Positions 1-5,243 are shown, counted from the first letter of the stretch. The stretch is 5,243 nucleotides of DNA from DATIJJ01 sp035478795 (GCA_035478795.1 DATIJJ010000081.1:1-5243); one strand, 5' to 3'. Notes: generated by a model from the sequence alone, not told the origin. Numbers and translations: made by a program.

Positions 1-375
1 ACAGCCTATGGCGAGGAAAAACACATTGGCCAAAGCATTCCTCTCTTTTCATCCGTCATCGATACGGTTTGCCCCATGGTTTATCCATCCCATTACGAAC
101 CATTCGCGTACCATTTTAATCGTCCTTACAAAACCGTCTACGACTCGCTGGTTTCGATCAAGGAACAATTTGATGGAAAAATGCCTGTCAAATTGATGCC
201 TTACATTGAATTGTCAAACTATCACTATCCACTCTCGCGCGAGAAAAAACTGAAATATATTTATGCGCAAATCGAGGCCGTCCAGGATGCAGGTGCCGAT
301 GGCTGGTATGCGTGGAGTGCGAAAAATTATTATGATAATCTTTTCACGGTTCTTGAAAATTATCCGGTAAAATAA
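1..375 (+). CDS. Putative glycoside-hydrolase-like protein, DUF4015 type (C-terminal part, 5' end outside window)
   Basis: The reading frame is open from base 1 to a TAA at 373-375, giving the last 124 residues of a longer protein; the in-frame ATG at 76 lies inside the conserved core and is not the true start. Just before it the frame reads SSVIDTVCPMVYPSHYEP, resembling the 'D.ISPMVYPSHY' block of the DUF4015 family (PF13200), predicted TIM-barrel proteins related to glycoside hydrolases. The later blocks MPYIELSNYHYPL and QIEAVQDAGADGWYAWSAKN fit the family's final strands, where an aromatic- and Asp/Gly-rich stretch leads to 'GW..W....Y'. The sugar substrate, if any, is unknown. Any signal peptide or N-terminal domain would be off the left edge. 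The protein ends soon after the conserved block, so the C-terminus looks complete. The family call comes from memory of its motifs, not a search. Confidence 0.72.
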   Translation, partial: TAYGEEKHIGQSIPLFSSVIDTVCPMVYPSHYEPFAYHFNRPYKTVYDSLVSIKEQFDGKMPVKLMPYIELSNYHYPLSREKKLKYIYAQIEAVQDAGADGWYAWSAKNYYDNLFTVLENYPVK

Positions 376-385
376 CCCGTAATTT

Positions 386-394
386 TGTTATCAT
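386..394 (+). promoter_or_regulatory. Candidate extended -10 promoter element before proC
   Basis: TGT followed by TATCAT matches an extended -10 box (TG, one base, then five of six matches to TATAAT). No acceptable -35 hexamer lies 16-18 bases upstream. Transcription would begin near 400, inside the left arm of the inverted repeat at 393-418. A transcript from here would therefore lose most of the hairpin, and the repeat would then act, if at all, as DNA. Weak evidence, by eye only. Confidence 0.25.
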
Positions 395-418
395 GACATC
401 CATCCATGATGGAGTCAT
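393..418 (+). promoter_or_regulatory. Imperfect inverted repeat / stem-loop covering the proC Shine-Dalgarno sequence
   Basis: The arms ATGAC-A-TCCAT (393-403) and ATGGAGTCAT (409-418) are complementary over ten base pairs with one bulged base (A398) and a five-base loop (404-408). The right arm contains GGAG (411-414), the proC Shine-Dalgarno sequence seven bases before its ATG. In RNA the stem would hide the ribosome site; in DNA it could be an operator. No T-run follows, so it is not an intrinsic terminator for the upstream gene. The pairing is seen directly; a regulatory role is inferred. Confidence 0.45.
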
Positions 419-421
419 CCG

Positions 422-1255
422 ATGTCAAGACACACCATTACCCTGATCGGTGCCGGCAATATGGGCGCAAGTCTTTTAGCCGGTCTCATTCAAAACGGGT
501 TTCCTGCAAAACAACTCTGGATTACTGATCCGGATACGGAAAAATTACGCGTCCTGCAGCAGCAGTTTGCTATTCATACCACCACCGATAATGAAAAAGC
601 GGTGAAAGAAGCGGATGCTGTTATTCTCGCTGTTAAGCCGTCTATCATCTCTTCTGTCGCAGAATCAATTGCACCTGTCATTCAGACTAAAAAACCGTGC
701 GTGATTTCAATTGCAGCCGGTATTCCGGAAAAAAAATTACAACAGTGGCTCGGGGGAGATATCGCGATCGTACGCTGTATGCCAAACACACCGGCATTGA
801 TCGGGAAAGGTGCGAGTGCGCTTTATGCAAACCCTTTTGTGAATGAAGAACAACGAAAACTCGCTGAATCGATTTTACGTGCTGTCGGCATTGTCGTCTG
901 GCTCATCGATGAAAAAGACATGGATGCCGTAACCGCGTTATCCGGTTCAGGACCGGCCTATTTTTTGTTGATGATAGAACTCTTGCAAAACATCGGTGAA
1001 TCGCTCGGATTATCGCATGAAACAGCACGTCTTTTGACACTGCAGACTGCGCTTGGCACTGCATGTATGGCTGAGGCAAGCACCGAATCGGCGCGCGAGT
1101 TACGCCAACGCGTCACCTCAAAAGGTGGCACGACAGAAGCTGCGATCGCTGTGCTTGAAAAAGAAAACATTCGCGAACTATTCGAAAAAGCATTGAATGC
1201 GGCTTGCCTGCGTTCAAAAGAATTAGCCAACATAACAGACAAAGAGAATAAATAA
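422..1255 (+). CDS. proC: Pyrroline-5-carboxylate reductase ProC
   Basis: Catalyses the last step of proline synthesis, reducing 1-pyrroline-5-carboxylate to L-proline with NAD(P)H in the cytoplasm. The 277-residue protein is full length for the family. The N-terminal Rossmann fold has the dinucleotide motif GAGNMG (residues 10-15), and VKPSII (71-76) and MPNTP (120-124) are typical of its later strands. The C-terminal helical dimerisation and catalytic domain carries SGSGPAYF (174-181) and the family signature region LRQRVTSKGGTTEAA (228-242). The ATG at 422 is supported by GGAG at 411-414 with seven-base spacing and places the Rossmann strand right at the N-terminus. The stop codon overlaps the rdgB start by one base (TAATG), which implies co-transcription and probable translational coupling. 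In many gammaproteobacteria proC follows yggS; here the gene before it is an unrelated hydrolase-like one. The leader contains an inverted repeat over the ribosome site. Confidence 0.96.
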   Translation: MSRHTITLIGAGNMGASLLAGLIQNGFPAKQLWITDPDTEKLRVLQQQFAIHTTTDNEKAVKEADAVILAVKPSIISSVAESIAPVIQTKKPCVISIAAGIPEKKLQQWLGGDIAIVRCMPNTPALIGKGASALYANPFVNEEQRKLAESILRAVGIVVWLIDEKDMDAVTALSGSGPAYFLLMIELLQNIGESLGLSHETARLLTLQTALGTACMAEASTESARELRQRVTSKGGTTEAAIAVLEKENIRELFEKALNAACLRSKELANITDKENK

Positions 1256-1851
1256 TGAAACATAAAATTATTTTTGCAAGCAGTAATCCTCACAAAATAA
1301 ATGAATTACAATCGCTGCTCGATGAATTTGATTATGAAGTCATTCCACAAACACAGCTTGGCATTGATGATGTGGATGAAACCGGTTTGACTTTCGTTGA
1401 AAATGCACTGCTTAAAGCACGAAATGCGTGTCTTTCCAGCGGCAAACCGGCGATTGCAGATGATTCCGGTCTCGTGGTACCCGCACTCGATGGCGCGCCG
1501 GGTATTTATTCAGCGCGTTATGCAGGAAATAAAGCGGATGCGGGCGCCAATATTGAAAAATTGCTGGAAGACATGCGAGACATACCAGCCGATCGTCGTC
1601 AGGCCCATTTTCATTGTACGCTGGTTTATCTGGAACATGCTGAAGATCCGGCACCGCTTATTTGCGAAGGCATCTGGCAGGGCATGATTTTGCAGGCACC
1701 GACGGGTCTTCACGGGTTTGGTTATGATCCTGTTTTTTATGATGTGAATGAAAAAGCAAGTGCAGCGGAACTGGATTCCACACGAAAAAACGAGATCAGT
1801 CATCGTGGAAAAGCCTTGCGCGCACTGATCAGCCAATTCAAAAATTTATAA
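1255..1851 (+). CDS. rdgB: Non-canonical purine NTP pyrophosphatase (dITP/XTPase), RdgB/HAM1 family
   Basis: Hydrolyses dITP, ITP and XTP to monophosphates and pyrophosphate, keeping deaminated purines out of DNA and RNA; a cytoplasmic, Mg-dependent, usually dimeric enzyme. At 198 residues it is the normal length. Visible family motifs are SSNPHKINEL near the start (residues 9-18; triphosphate contact), TFVENALLKA (46-55; metal-binding Glu), ADDSGL (68-73, with D70 as the expected general base), the following LDGAPGIYSARYAG block (78-91), GFGYDPVF in the C-terminal half, and SHRGKA near the end (182-187; base recognition). The ATG at 1255 overlaps the proC stop by one base, and AAAGAG at 1241-1246 is a modest ribosome site, so translation is probably coupled. 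Linkage of proC and rdgB is seen in other gammaproteobacteria, usually with yggT and yggU between them; those are absent here. Nothing about the protein itself looks unusual. Confidence 0.96.
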   Translation: MKHKIIFASSNPHKINELQSLLDEFDYEVIPQTQLGIDDVDETGLTFVENALLKARNACLSSGKPAIADDSGLVVPALDGAPGIYSARYAGNKADAGANIEKLLEDMRDIPADRRQAHFHCTLVYLEHAEDPAPLICEGIWQGMILQAPTGLHGFGYDPVFYDVNEKASAAELDSTRKNEISHRGKALRALISQFKNL

Positions 1852-1867
1852 ATAAAAGGCAGACACC

Positions 1868-2791
1868 ATGGATGCACTGGTTGTTTCGAATTTAAAAAAA
1901 ATTTATTCCAATGGATTAGTCGCATTGAAAGGCATCGATCTTCGCGTTGCGGAAGGCGATTTTTTTGCATTGCTCGGTCAAAATGGTGCGGGAAAATCGA
2001 CGACCATCGGCATTTTGTGTTCGCTCGTCAGAAAAACATCCGGTGAGGTTCGCATTTTTAATCATGATTTCGATAAAAATCCGGAAGCCGCCAAATCCTG
2101 CATCGGCGTTGTTCCGCAAGAATTTAATTTTAATCCGTTTGAAAAAGTTTTTCAGATCATTATCAATCAGGCGGGTTATTATGGTATTTCGAGAAAAATC
2201 GCCATTCCCCGTGCAGAAAAATATTTAAAAAAATTGGGACTCTGGGAAAAACGCAATCAGAGTGCGCTGCATTTATCCGGCGGAATGAAACGGCGGCTCA
2301 TGATCGCACGTGCGCTCGTTAACGAACCGCCACTGCTCGTGCTGGATGAACCGACTGCGGGTGTCGATGTTGAATTGCGCCATGATTTGTGGAAATTCCT
2401 GATTGAACTGAACCAAAAAGGCACGACGATTATTTTAACCACACATTATCTTGAAGAAGCCGAACATCTTTGTAAAAATGTCGCAATCATTGATCATGGC
2501 GAAATCATTGAAAATGCCAACATGAAATCGTTGATCAATCAGCTGCATGTACAAACTTTTATTTTTGATCTGACGCATCCTCTGAATGGCACACCGGATT
2601 TACCCGACTATCCCTGGCGTTTGCTGGATCAGACAACGCTTGAAATCGAGCTTCAAAAAAACCAGCCACTCAATACCCTGTTTGATAAATTAAGCCGACA
2701 ACACATTGAAGTATATGGCATGCGCAACAAAACCAATCGGCTGGAAGAATTGTTCATGCGTCTTATCAACGAAAACAAGGCAAAATTATGA
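1868..2791 (+). CDS. yadG: ABC transporter ATP-binding protein, YadG-like
   Basis: Cytoplasmic ATPase that would power the YadH-like permease encoded next to it. All nucleotide-binding elements are intact: Walker A GQNGAGKST (residues 37-45), Q-loop VPQE (Q84), signature LSGGM (136-140), Walker B LLVLDEP with catalytic E161, D-loop AGVD (164-167) and the switch histidine in TTHYLEEAE (H193). The ABC domain is followed by roughly 90 residues ending in MRNKTNRLEELF. As I recall the E. coli YadG sequence, the similarity runs along the whole length, including PQEFNFNPFE, NQAGYYG and the C-terminal block, and the 307-residue length matches. YadGH belongs to the ABC-2/DrrA-like exporters; its substrate is not established, and names such as 'multidrug' or 'daunorubicin' should be treated as family labels only. 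AAGG at 1856-1859 lies eight bases before the ATG. It starts 16 nt after rdgB and overlaps yadH by four bases. Confidence 0.93.
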   Translation: MDALVVSNLKKIYSNGLVALKGIDLRVAEGDFFALLGQNGAGKSTTIGILCSLVRKTSGEVRIFNHDFDKNPEAAKSCIGVVPQEFNFNPFEKVFQIIINQAGYYGISRKIAIPRAEKYLKKLGLWEKRNQSALHLSGGMKRRLMIARALVNEPPLLVLDEPTAGVDVELRHDLWKFLIELNQKGTTIILTTHYLEEAEHLCKNVAIIDHGEIIENANMKSLINQLHVQTFIFDLTHPLNGTPDLPDYPWRLLDQTTLEIELQKNQPLNTLFDKLSRQHIEVYGMRNKTNRLEELFMRLINENKAKL

Positions 2792-3555
2792 ATAAAAACC
2801 GGATCGCCTTTCAAACGATTCTCTTCAAGGAAATCACGCGATTCATGCGCATCTGGACGCAAACCTTGCTGCCACCGGCTATCACCATGACGCTCTATTT
2901 TATTATTTTCGGCAAATTGATCGGCTCACAGATCAGGGACATTAATGGCTACACTTACATGCAATATATTGTGCCGGGTCTCACGCTGATGTCTGTCATA
3001 ACGAATGCCTATGCGAACACATCGTCTTCTTTTTTTGGCGCAAAATTCACGCGCAGTGTGGAAGAAATGCTGGTTTCATCGATGCCGGATTACATTATAT
3101 TGCTGGGTTTCACAATAGGTGGCGCGCTTCGGGGAATCCTGGTTGGCGTGATTGTCACGCTGATTGCGCTTTTTTTTACGCATTTACATTTCGCTCATCC
3201 CGGCATGATGATCATGATGGTCATCCTTAGCGCGATGCTTTTTTCCGTGGCTGGACTGATCAACGGAATTTTCGCCAAAAAATTCGATGATGTTTCATTT
3301 ATTCCAACGTTTGTTTTGACGCCCCTGACGTATCTCGGTGGTATTTTTTACTCAGTCTCACAGTTACCGCCTTTCTGGCAAACGCTTTCGACATTCAACC
3401 CCATTCTGAACATGGTGGATACCTACAAATATGCCATGCTGGGTGTGACAGACATCAATGTCACGCTGGGTTTTTCACTGACGCTGACACTGTTCCTTGT
3501 TTTATTTGCCTGGTGCCTCCTGTTATTGCATCGCGGAACCGGTCATCGAACCTGA
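2788..3555 (+). CDS. yadH: ABC-2 type transporter permease, YadH-like
   Basis: Inner-membrane partner of the YadG-like ATPase; two copies of each would form the exporter. The 255-residue protein has about six hydrophobic segments, roughly at residues 23-42, 58-76, 103-130, 140-162, 170-190 and 226-248. Conserved blocks include FMRIWTQTLLPPAITMTLYF (19-38), MSVITNAYANTSSSFFGAKF (68-87) and the ABC-2 signature region FDDVSFIPTFVLTPLTYLGG (166-185) followed by FYS...LPPFWQ. These match E. coli YadH, as I remember it, in order and in total length (about 256). The ATG overlaps the yadG stop in an ATGA arrangement, and AAGG at 2777-2780 lies seven bases upstream, so the two subunits are probably made in a coupled ratio. 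Substrate unknown. No strong terminator follows, so read-through into the small genes downstream is possible. Confidence 0.93.
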   Translation: MNKNRIAFQTILFKEITRFMRIWTQTLLPPAITMTLYFIIFGKLIGSQIRDINGYTYMQYIVPGLTLMSVITNAYANTSSSFFGAKFTRSVEEMLVSSMPDYIILLGFTIGGALRGILVGVIVTLIALFFTHLHFAHPGMMIMMVILSAMLFSVAGLINGIFAKKFDDVSFIPTFVLTPLTYLGGIFYSVSQLPPFWQTLSTFNPILNMVDTYKYAMLGVTDINVTLGFSLTLTLFLVLFAWCLLLLHRGTGHRT

Positions 3556-3627
3556 CAAAAGAGGTGCATCGGGAAGCCAACCTGTGTTATCTTTTTTTCA
3601 ACCTCAAAACACCCAAAGAGACGCTGC
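3556..3627. other. Short gap between yadH and the small membrane genes, no clear signal
   Basis: This 72-base gap has a seven-T run at 3592-3598 but no stable hairpin directly before it; only AGGT...ACCT (four base pairs) can pair. TG-T-TATCTT at 3585-3593 is loosely like an extended -10 box but has no recognisable -35 partner. I cannot decide whether the next gene has its own promoter or is read from the proC cluster. Confidence 0.3.
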
Positions 3628-4002
3628 ATGAAGCATCGAGAAAGACCACTTTTCAAACGCAGGGACGATGGATTATTTGCGATAAAATCCAGCATGCCAC
3701 AACTTATTACCATTGCCATTGTGGTTGCCCTTTATTATTACATTTCGGCAAAAGGCTATTTTCCGCAGTGGAAAACGTACCTTTACTATGGCGCGAAGGC
3801 CATTATCGCGCTGGAAATCCTGATTGCCGGTGGTAAATCGCTGGTTGTTCCATTACTTGCTATGGGATTGGGCGCAATTGCCTTATATCTCTTGCAGATT
3901 TATGATATTGCCTGGTTTACGACGGACCACGCCTGGCAACTCATTGTCATTGGCGTGATTGCTTTTTTCCTGACATTCATTGTTCGATTATTAAAACGAT
4001 AA
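3628..4002 (+). CDS. Small integral membrane protein of unknown function (124 aa)
   Basis: I do not recognise the family. The protein has a basic N-terminal tail (KHRERPLFKRR, residues 2-12) followed by probably four membrane segments at about 24-42, 52-68, 71-92 and 102-121, ending in the basic RLLKR. Positive charge at both ends suggests both termini lie in the cytoplasm, consistent with an even number of segments. There is no catalytic or metal-binding motif; notable are the tyrosine clusters YYY (36-38) and YLYY (51-54). The ATG at 3628 is preceded by AAAGAG (3615-3620) at seven-base spacing. The internal Met23 (3694) has no ribosome site and would remove the basic tail. A longer-looking frame at 3513-3836 overlaps yadH and lacks such features. 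The gene is followed after 13 nt by a second small membrane gene, with whose product it probably works. Likely real, function unknown. Confidence 0.75.
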   Translation: MKHRERPLFKRRDDGLFAIKSSMPQLITIAIVVALYYYISAKGYFPQWKTYLYYGAKAIIALEILIAGGKSLVVPLLAMGLGAIALYLLQIYDIAWFTTDHAWQLIVIGVIAFFLTFIVRLLKR

Positions 4003-4003
4003 A

Positions 4004-4010
4004 AAGGTGA
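4004..4010 (+). promoter_or_regulatory. Strong Shine-Dalgarno sequence that fixes the start of the 108-aa membrane protein
   Basis: AAGGTGA follows the upstream TAA (4000-4002) directly after one base and sits five bases before the ATG at 4016 (eight from the end of AAGG). It includes the in-frame GTG at 4007, which would otherwise be a possible start. Because the GTG lies inside the ribosome site, the ATG is the better choice. The layout favours re-initiation by ribosomes finishing the upstream gene. Confidence 0.65.
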
Positions 4011-4015
4011 TTTTC

Positions 4016-4342
4016 ATGTTAAAACACAGTATTGCGATCATTGTTTTAAGTCTTCTCATTATTGTCGGCATGCCTTATGTTCAACAGGGCTTGCAATTGC
4101 TTTTATCAGGACACGACTGGTTGTCTGACTTTTTAAAAAATATTTTCTCCGGCGGACAGGCGGGGAATATTATTCGCGAACTGATTGCCTTGCTCGCAAT
4201 TCCTGTGGTAGTAGCTCTTATCCCCGCGGTTATTTACTGGCTGGCGAAGCGTTCATGGTTTCCGTATTTCATGGAACTCGTGTGGGTGATCTGGCTGGTG
4301 CAGACATCAGCGTTGGTGGTGCTTTATAAAGCGGTAGAGTAA
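4016..4342 (+). CDS. Small integral membrane protein of unknown function (108 aa)
   Basis: I do not recognise the family. From the ATG at 4016 the protein has about three membrane segments: residues 5-22, 56-76 and 86-104. Residues 23-44 form a moderately hydrophobic, possibly amphipathic stretch (QQGLQLLLSGHDWLSDFLKN), and SGGQAGNIIREL (45-56) leads into the second segment. The middle segment contains two prolines (IPVVVALIPAV), which would kink it, and is followed by KRSWFPYF with three aromatic residues at the membrane edge. Lys/Arg placement suggests the N-terminus and the 77-80 loop are cytoplasmic, leaving the 23-55 region outside. An upstream in-frame GTG at 4007 is rejected because it lies in the ribosome site. 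The start is only 13 nt after the 124-residue membrane protein, so the two are very probably co-expressed and perhaps form a complex. The stop is one base from the converging coq7 stop. Confidence 0.75.
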   Translation: MLKHSIAIIVLSLLIIVGMPYVQQGLQLLLSGHDWLSDFLKNIFSGGQAGNIIRELIALLAIPVVVALIPAVIYWLAKRSWFPYFMELVWVIWLVQTSALVVLYKAVE

Positions 4343-4343
4343 A

Positions 4344-4991
4344 TTAAACCCGATACGCCGTCTTCACCATCACTTTGGAAACCAGTTGCATCATTTTTTT
4401 AATAAAACCCGGCAATTCCGCCGCGCCCGCCTGTACCGCTTCATCCCGATGATGGCTTTCATCCTCCCGCATTTGTGATAAAACCGCGAGACTGCGTTTA
4501 TCATTCGCCGGTAATTGTTGTAAATGTTTTTCAAGATGCGAAACGACCTGATTTTCTGTTTCTGCCAAAAAACCAAGGCTCCATTTATCACCGACGAGCC
4601 CTGCCAGAAGCCCGATCGCAAATGAACCCATATACCAGCCAGGATTCAGATAACTCGTGTGACTGCCAAGTTCCTGAAGACGCGTCTCACACCAGGCAAG
4701 ATGATCGCCTTCTTCAATCATGGCCTGTTGCATTTTTTCTTTCACATTCCTGTGACGCGAAACCAGCCCCTGCCCATGATAAAGCGCTTGCGCGCACACT
4801 TCACCGGCATGATTAACCCGCATCAACCGGGCAGCCTCGAGACGCTCATCCACCGTCAAATCCGCTTCCGGTTCATTTTTCCCAGGGTAAAGACGCCCGG
4901 ATGTTTTGGCTGTGGCCGAGATGGCACGCACCGCCTGATCAACACTCAGACAGAATTTATCCAGCAAGGTATAACACCGTTCATCCGGCAT
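4344..4991 (-). CDS. coq7: 2-nonaprenyl-3-methyl-6-methoxy-1,4-benzoquinol hydroxylase, Coq7 (di-iron) type
   Basis: Hydroxylates demethoxyubiquinol in ubiquinone synthesis, working at the inner face of the cytoplasmic membrane; it replaces the flavin enzyme UbiF found in E. coli. The di-iron ligands are visible: E64 in GEVCAQ, the first EXXH (E94, H97, in EEGDHLAW), E146 in ETENQ, and the second EXXH (E178, H181, in MREDESHH). The hydrophobic stretch at about 115-135 and the C-terminal KVMVKTAYRV match bacterial Coq7 as I remember the Pseudomonas protein, which is also about 215 residues. Three in-frame starts exist: GTG at 5012, ATG at 5009 and ATG at 4991. I chose 4991 (215 aa) because GAGGA (5007-5003) lies 11 bases before it, while the two upstream starts would overlap or precede that ribosome site; it also gives the usual length. 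The gene stands alone, converging on the small membrane gene and diverging from tgt. Confidence 0.93.
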   Translation of the reverse strand: MPDERCYTLLDKFCLSVDQAVRAISATAKTSGRLYPGKNEPEADLTVDERLEAARLMRVNHAGEVCAQALYHGQGLVSRHRNVKEKMQQAMIEEGDHLAWCETRLQELGSHTSYLNPGWYMGSFAIGLLAGLVGDKWSLGFLAETENQVVSHLEKHLQQLPANDKRSLAVLSQMREDESHHRDEAVQAGAAELPGFIKKMMQLVSKVMVKTAYRV

Positions 4992-5041
4992 GGTTAAAAT
5001 AATCCTCATCACATGATCGGGGTAGTTTATCGGAAAACCGC

Positions 5042-5070
5042 TTGGGATGGCATGCGTTTTAGGGGATAAT
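5042..5070 (+). promoter_or_regulatory. Candidate sigma-70 promoter for tgt
   Basis: TTGGGA (5042-5047, four of six matches to TTGACA) and GATAAT (5065-5070, five of six matches to TATAAT) are separated by exactly 17 bases. Transcription would start near 5077 and give a leader of about 17 bases before the tgt ATG. It lies in the gap between divergent coq7 and tgt, where a promoter is expected. Judged by eye; not tested against background. Confidence 0.5.
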
Positions 5071-5093
5071 CCTTCTTTTTACCCCAGACCCCA

Positions 5094-5243
5094 ATGACCA
5101 TACAAAACGTGTTCAAAACCGAACTCATCAAACAACACGCCACACTTCCGGCTCGCGTGACAACAGTCACGACACCGCATGGTGAATTTACAACACCGGC
5201 TTTCATGCCGGTTGGCACACGCGCGTTTGTCAATTGCATGACG
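5094..5243 (+). CDS. tgt: tRNA-guanine transglycosylase, N-terminal part (3' end outside window)
   Basis: An open frame runs from ATG 5094 to the right edge (50 codons, no stop). Residues 19-44 read as the family's opening: PARVTTVTTPHGEFTTPAFM followed by PVGTRA, matching the typical Tgt start 'R.G.L.T.HG...TP.FMPVGT...V...TP'. Bacterial Tgt exchanges guanine 34 for preQ1 in tRNAs with GUN anticodons, the first tRNA-bound step of queuosine synthesis, in the cytoplasm. The catalytic aspartates and zinc site lie beyond the window and cannot be checked. The ATG choice rests on position and the upstream promoter; no Shine-Dalgarno sequence precedes it, the adjoining bases being pyrimidine-rich. 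In many gammaproteobacteria tgt lies between queA and yajC-secDF; here queA is not upstream, and coq7 lies there in the opposite direction. A divergent paralogue of Tgt is an alternative. The minus-strand open frame over this region has no recognisable protein content. Confidence 0.8.
   Translation, partial: MTIQNVFKTELIKQHATLPARVTTVTTPHGEFTTPAFMPVGTRAFVNCMT

Noticed and set aside
8..196. Open frame of 62 codons on the plus strand
   Set aside because: It overlaps the DUF4015-like frame, which is open from base 1 and has recognisable family motifs; this frame has none.
369..391. Short inverted repeats AAAAT/ATTTT and ATAAC/GTTAT after the first gene
   Set aside because: Five-base-pair, AT-rich stems with loops of eight or more bases are expected by chance, and there is no following T-run.
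958..1293. Minus-strand open frame of 111 codons
   Set aside because: It lies antisense to the conserved C-terminal domain of proC and has low-complexity Ser/Ala content typical of a shadow frame.
1397..1836. Open frames on both strands inside rdgB
   Set aside because: All of them fall in the conserved RdgB coding sequence and their translations show no motif.
3561..3598. Possible intrinsic terminator after yadH (T-run at 3592-3598)
   Set aside because: No hairpin of useful length adjoins the T-run; only four base pairs can form, with a long loop.
3513..3836. Plus-strand open frame of 107 codons spanning the end of yadH and the start of the next gene
   Set aside because: It overlaps both neighbours, has no ribosome site, and is not hydrophobic or motif-bearing, while the frame from 3628 encodes a clear membrane protein with a ribosome site.
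4475..4997. Two plus-strand open frames antisense to coq7
   Set aside because: They mirror the highly conserved Coq7 sequence and their translations (rich in His, Pro and Arg) look like reverse-complement artefacts.
5027..5239. Minus-strand open frame of 70 codons at the right edge
   Set aside because: The plus strand here encodes the Tgt N-terminal motif TTPAFMPVGT; the minus-strand product is unrecognisable and would begin within tgt.
1..5243. Signs of a mobile element, CRISPR array, toxin-antitoxin pair or defence island
   Set aside because: No transposase, integrase, direct-repeat array, tRNA or toxin-like gene was seen; most genes are core metabolic or transport families.

Overview
The window looks like ordinary chromosomal DNA from a gammaproteobacterium. 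I place it there because the ABC transporter pair closely resembles the YadG/YadH proteins of Escherichia coli as I remember them, the ubiquinone hydroxylase is the di-iron Coq7 type with a length and motifs like the Pseudomonas protein, and the start sites, Shine-Dalgarno sequences and tightly packed genes fit a moderate-GC member of the group (GC in the mid-40s by eye). A Legionellales-like relative is possible, but this is an impression and I cannot test it. I see no rRNA, tRNA, CRISPR array, insertion sequence, integrase or phage gene.

Layout, left to right. (1) The 3' end of a gene for a putative glycoside-hydrolase-like protein (DUF4015 type), cut by the left edge. (2) A 46-nt gap with a strong imperfect inverted repeat that covers the Shine-Dalgarno sequence of the next gene. 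(3) A compact forward cluster: proC (last step of proline synthesis), rdgB (clean-up of non-canonical purine nucleotides), yadG (ABC ATPase) and yadH (ABC-2 permease). Junctions are a 1-nt overlap, a 16-nt gap and a 4-nt overlap, so the cluster is probably one transcript with coupled translation. (4) After 72 nt, two small membrane-protein genes (124 and 108 codons) of unknown function; the second one's Shine-Dalgarno sequence overlaps the stop codon of the first. (5) coq7 on the minus strand, converging on the second small gene with one base between the stop codons. (6) An 81- to 102-nt divergent gap, depending on the coq7 start chosen, with a good candidate sigma-70 promoter reading right. 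(7) The first 50 codons of a tRNA-guanine transglycosylase gene (tgt type), cut by the right edge.

Nothing visible ties these genes into one pathway. proC, rdgB, coq7 and tgt are metabolic or housekeeping genes. yadGH encodes one half-type exporter (ATPase plus permease) of unknown substrate. The parts least explained are the two small membrane proteins, the structured proC leader and the tgt leader, which has no Shine-Dalgarno sequence. I found no convincing evidence of a new defence or mobile system here.
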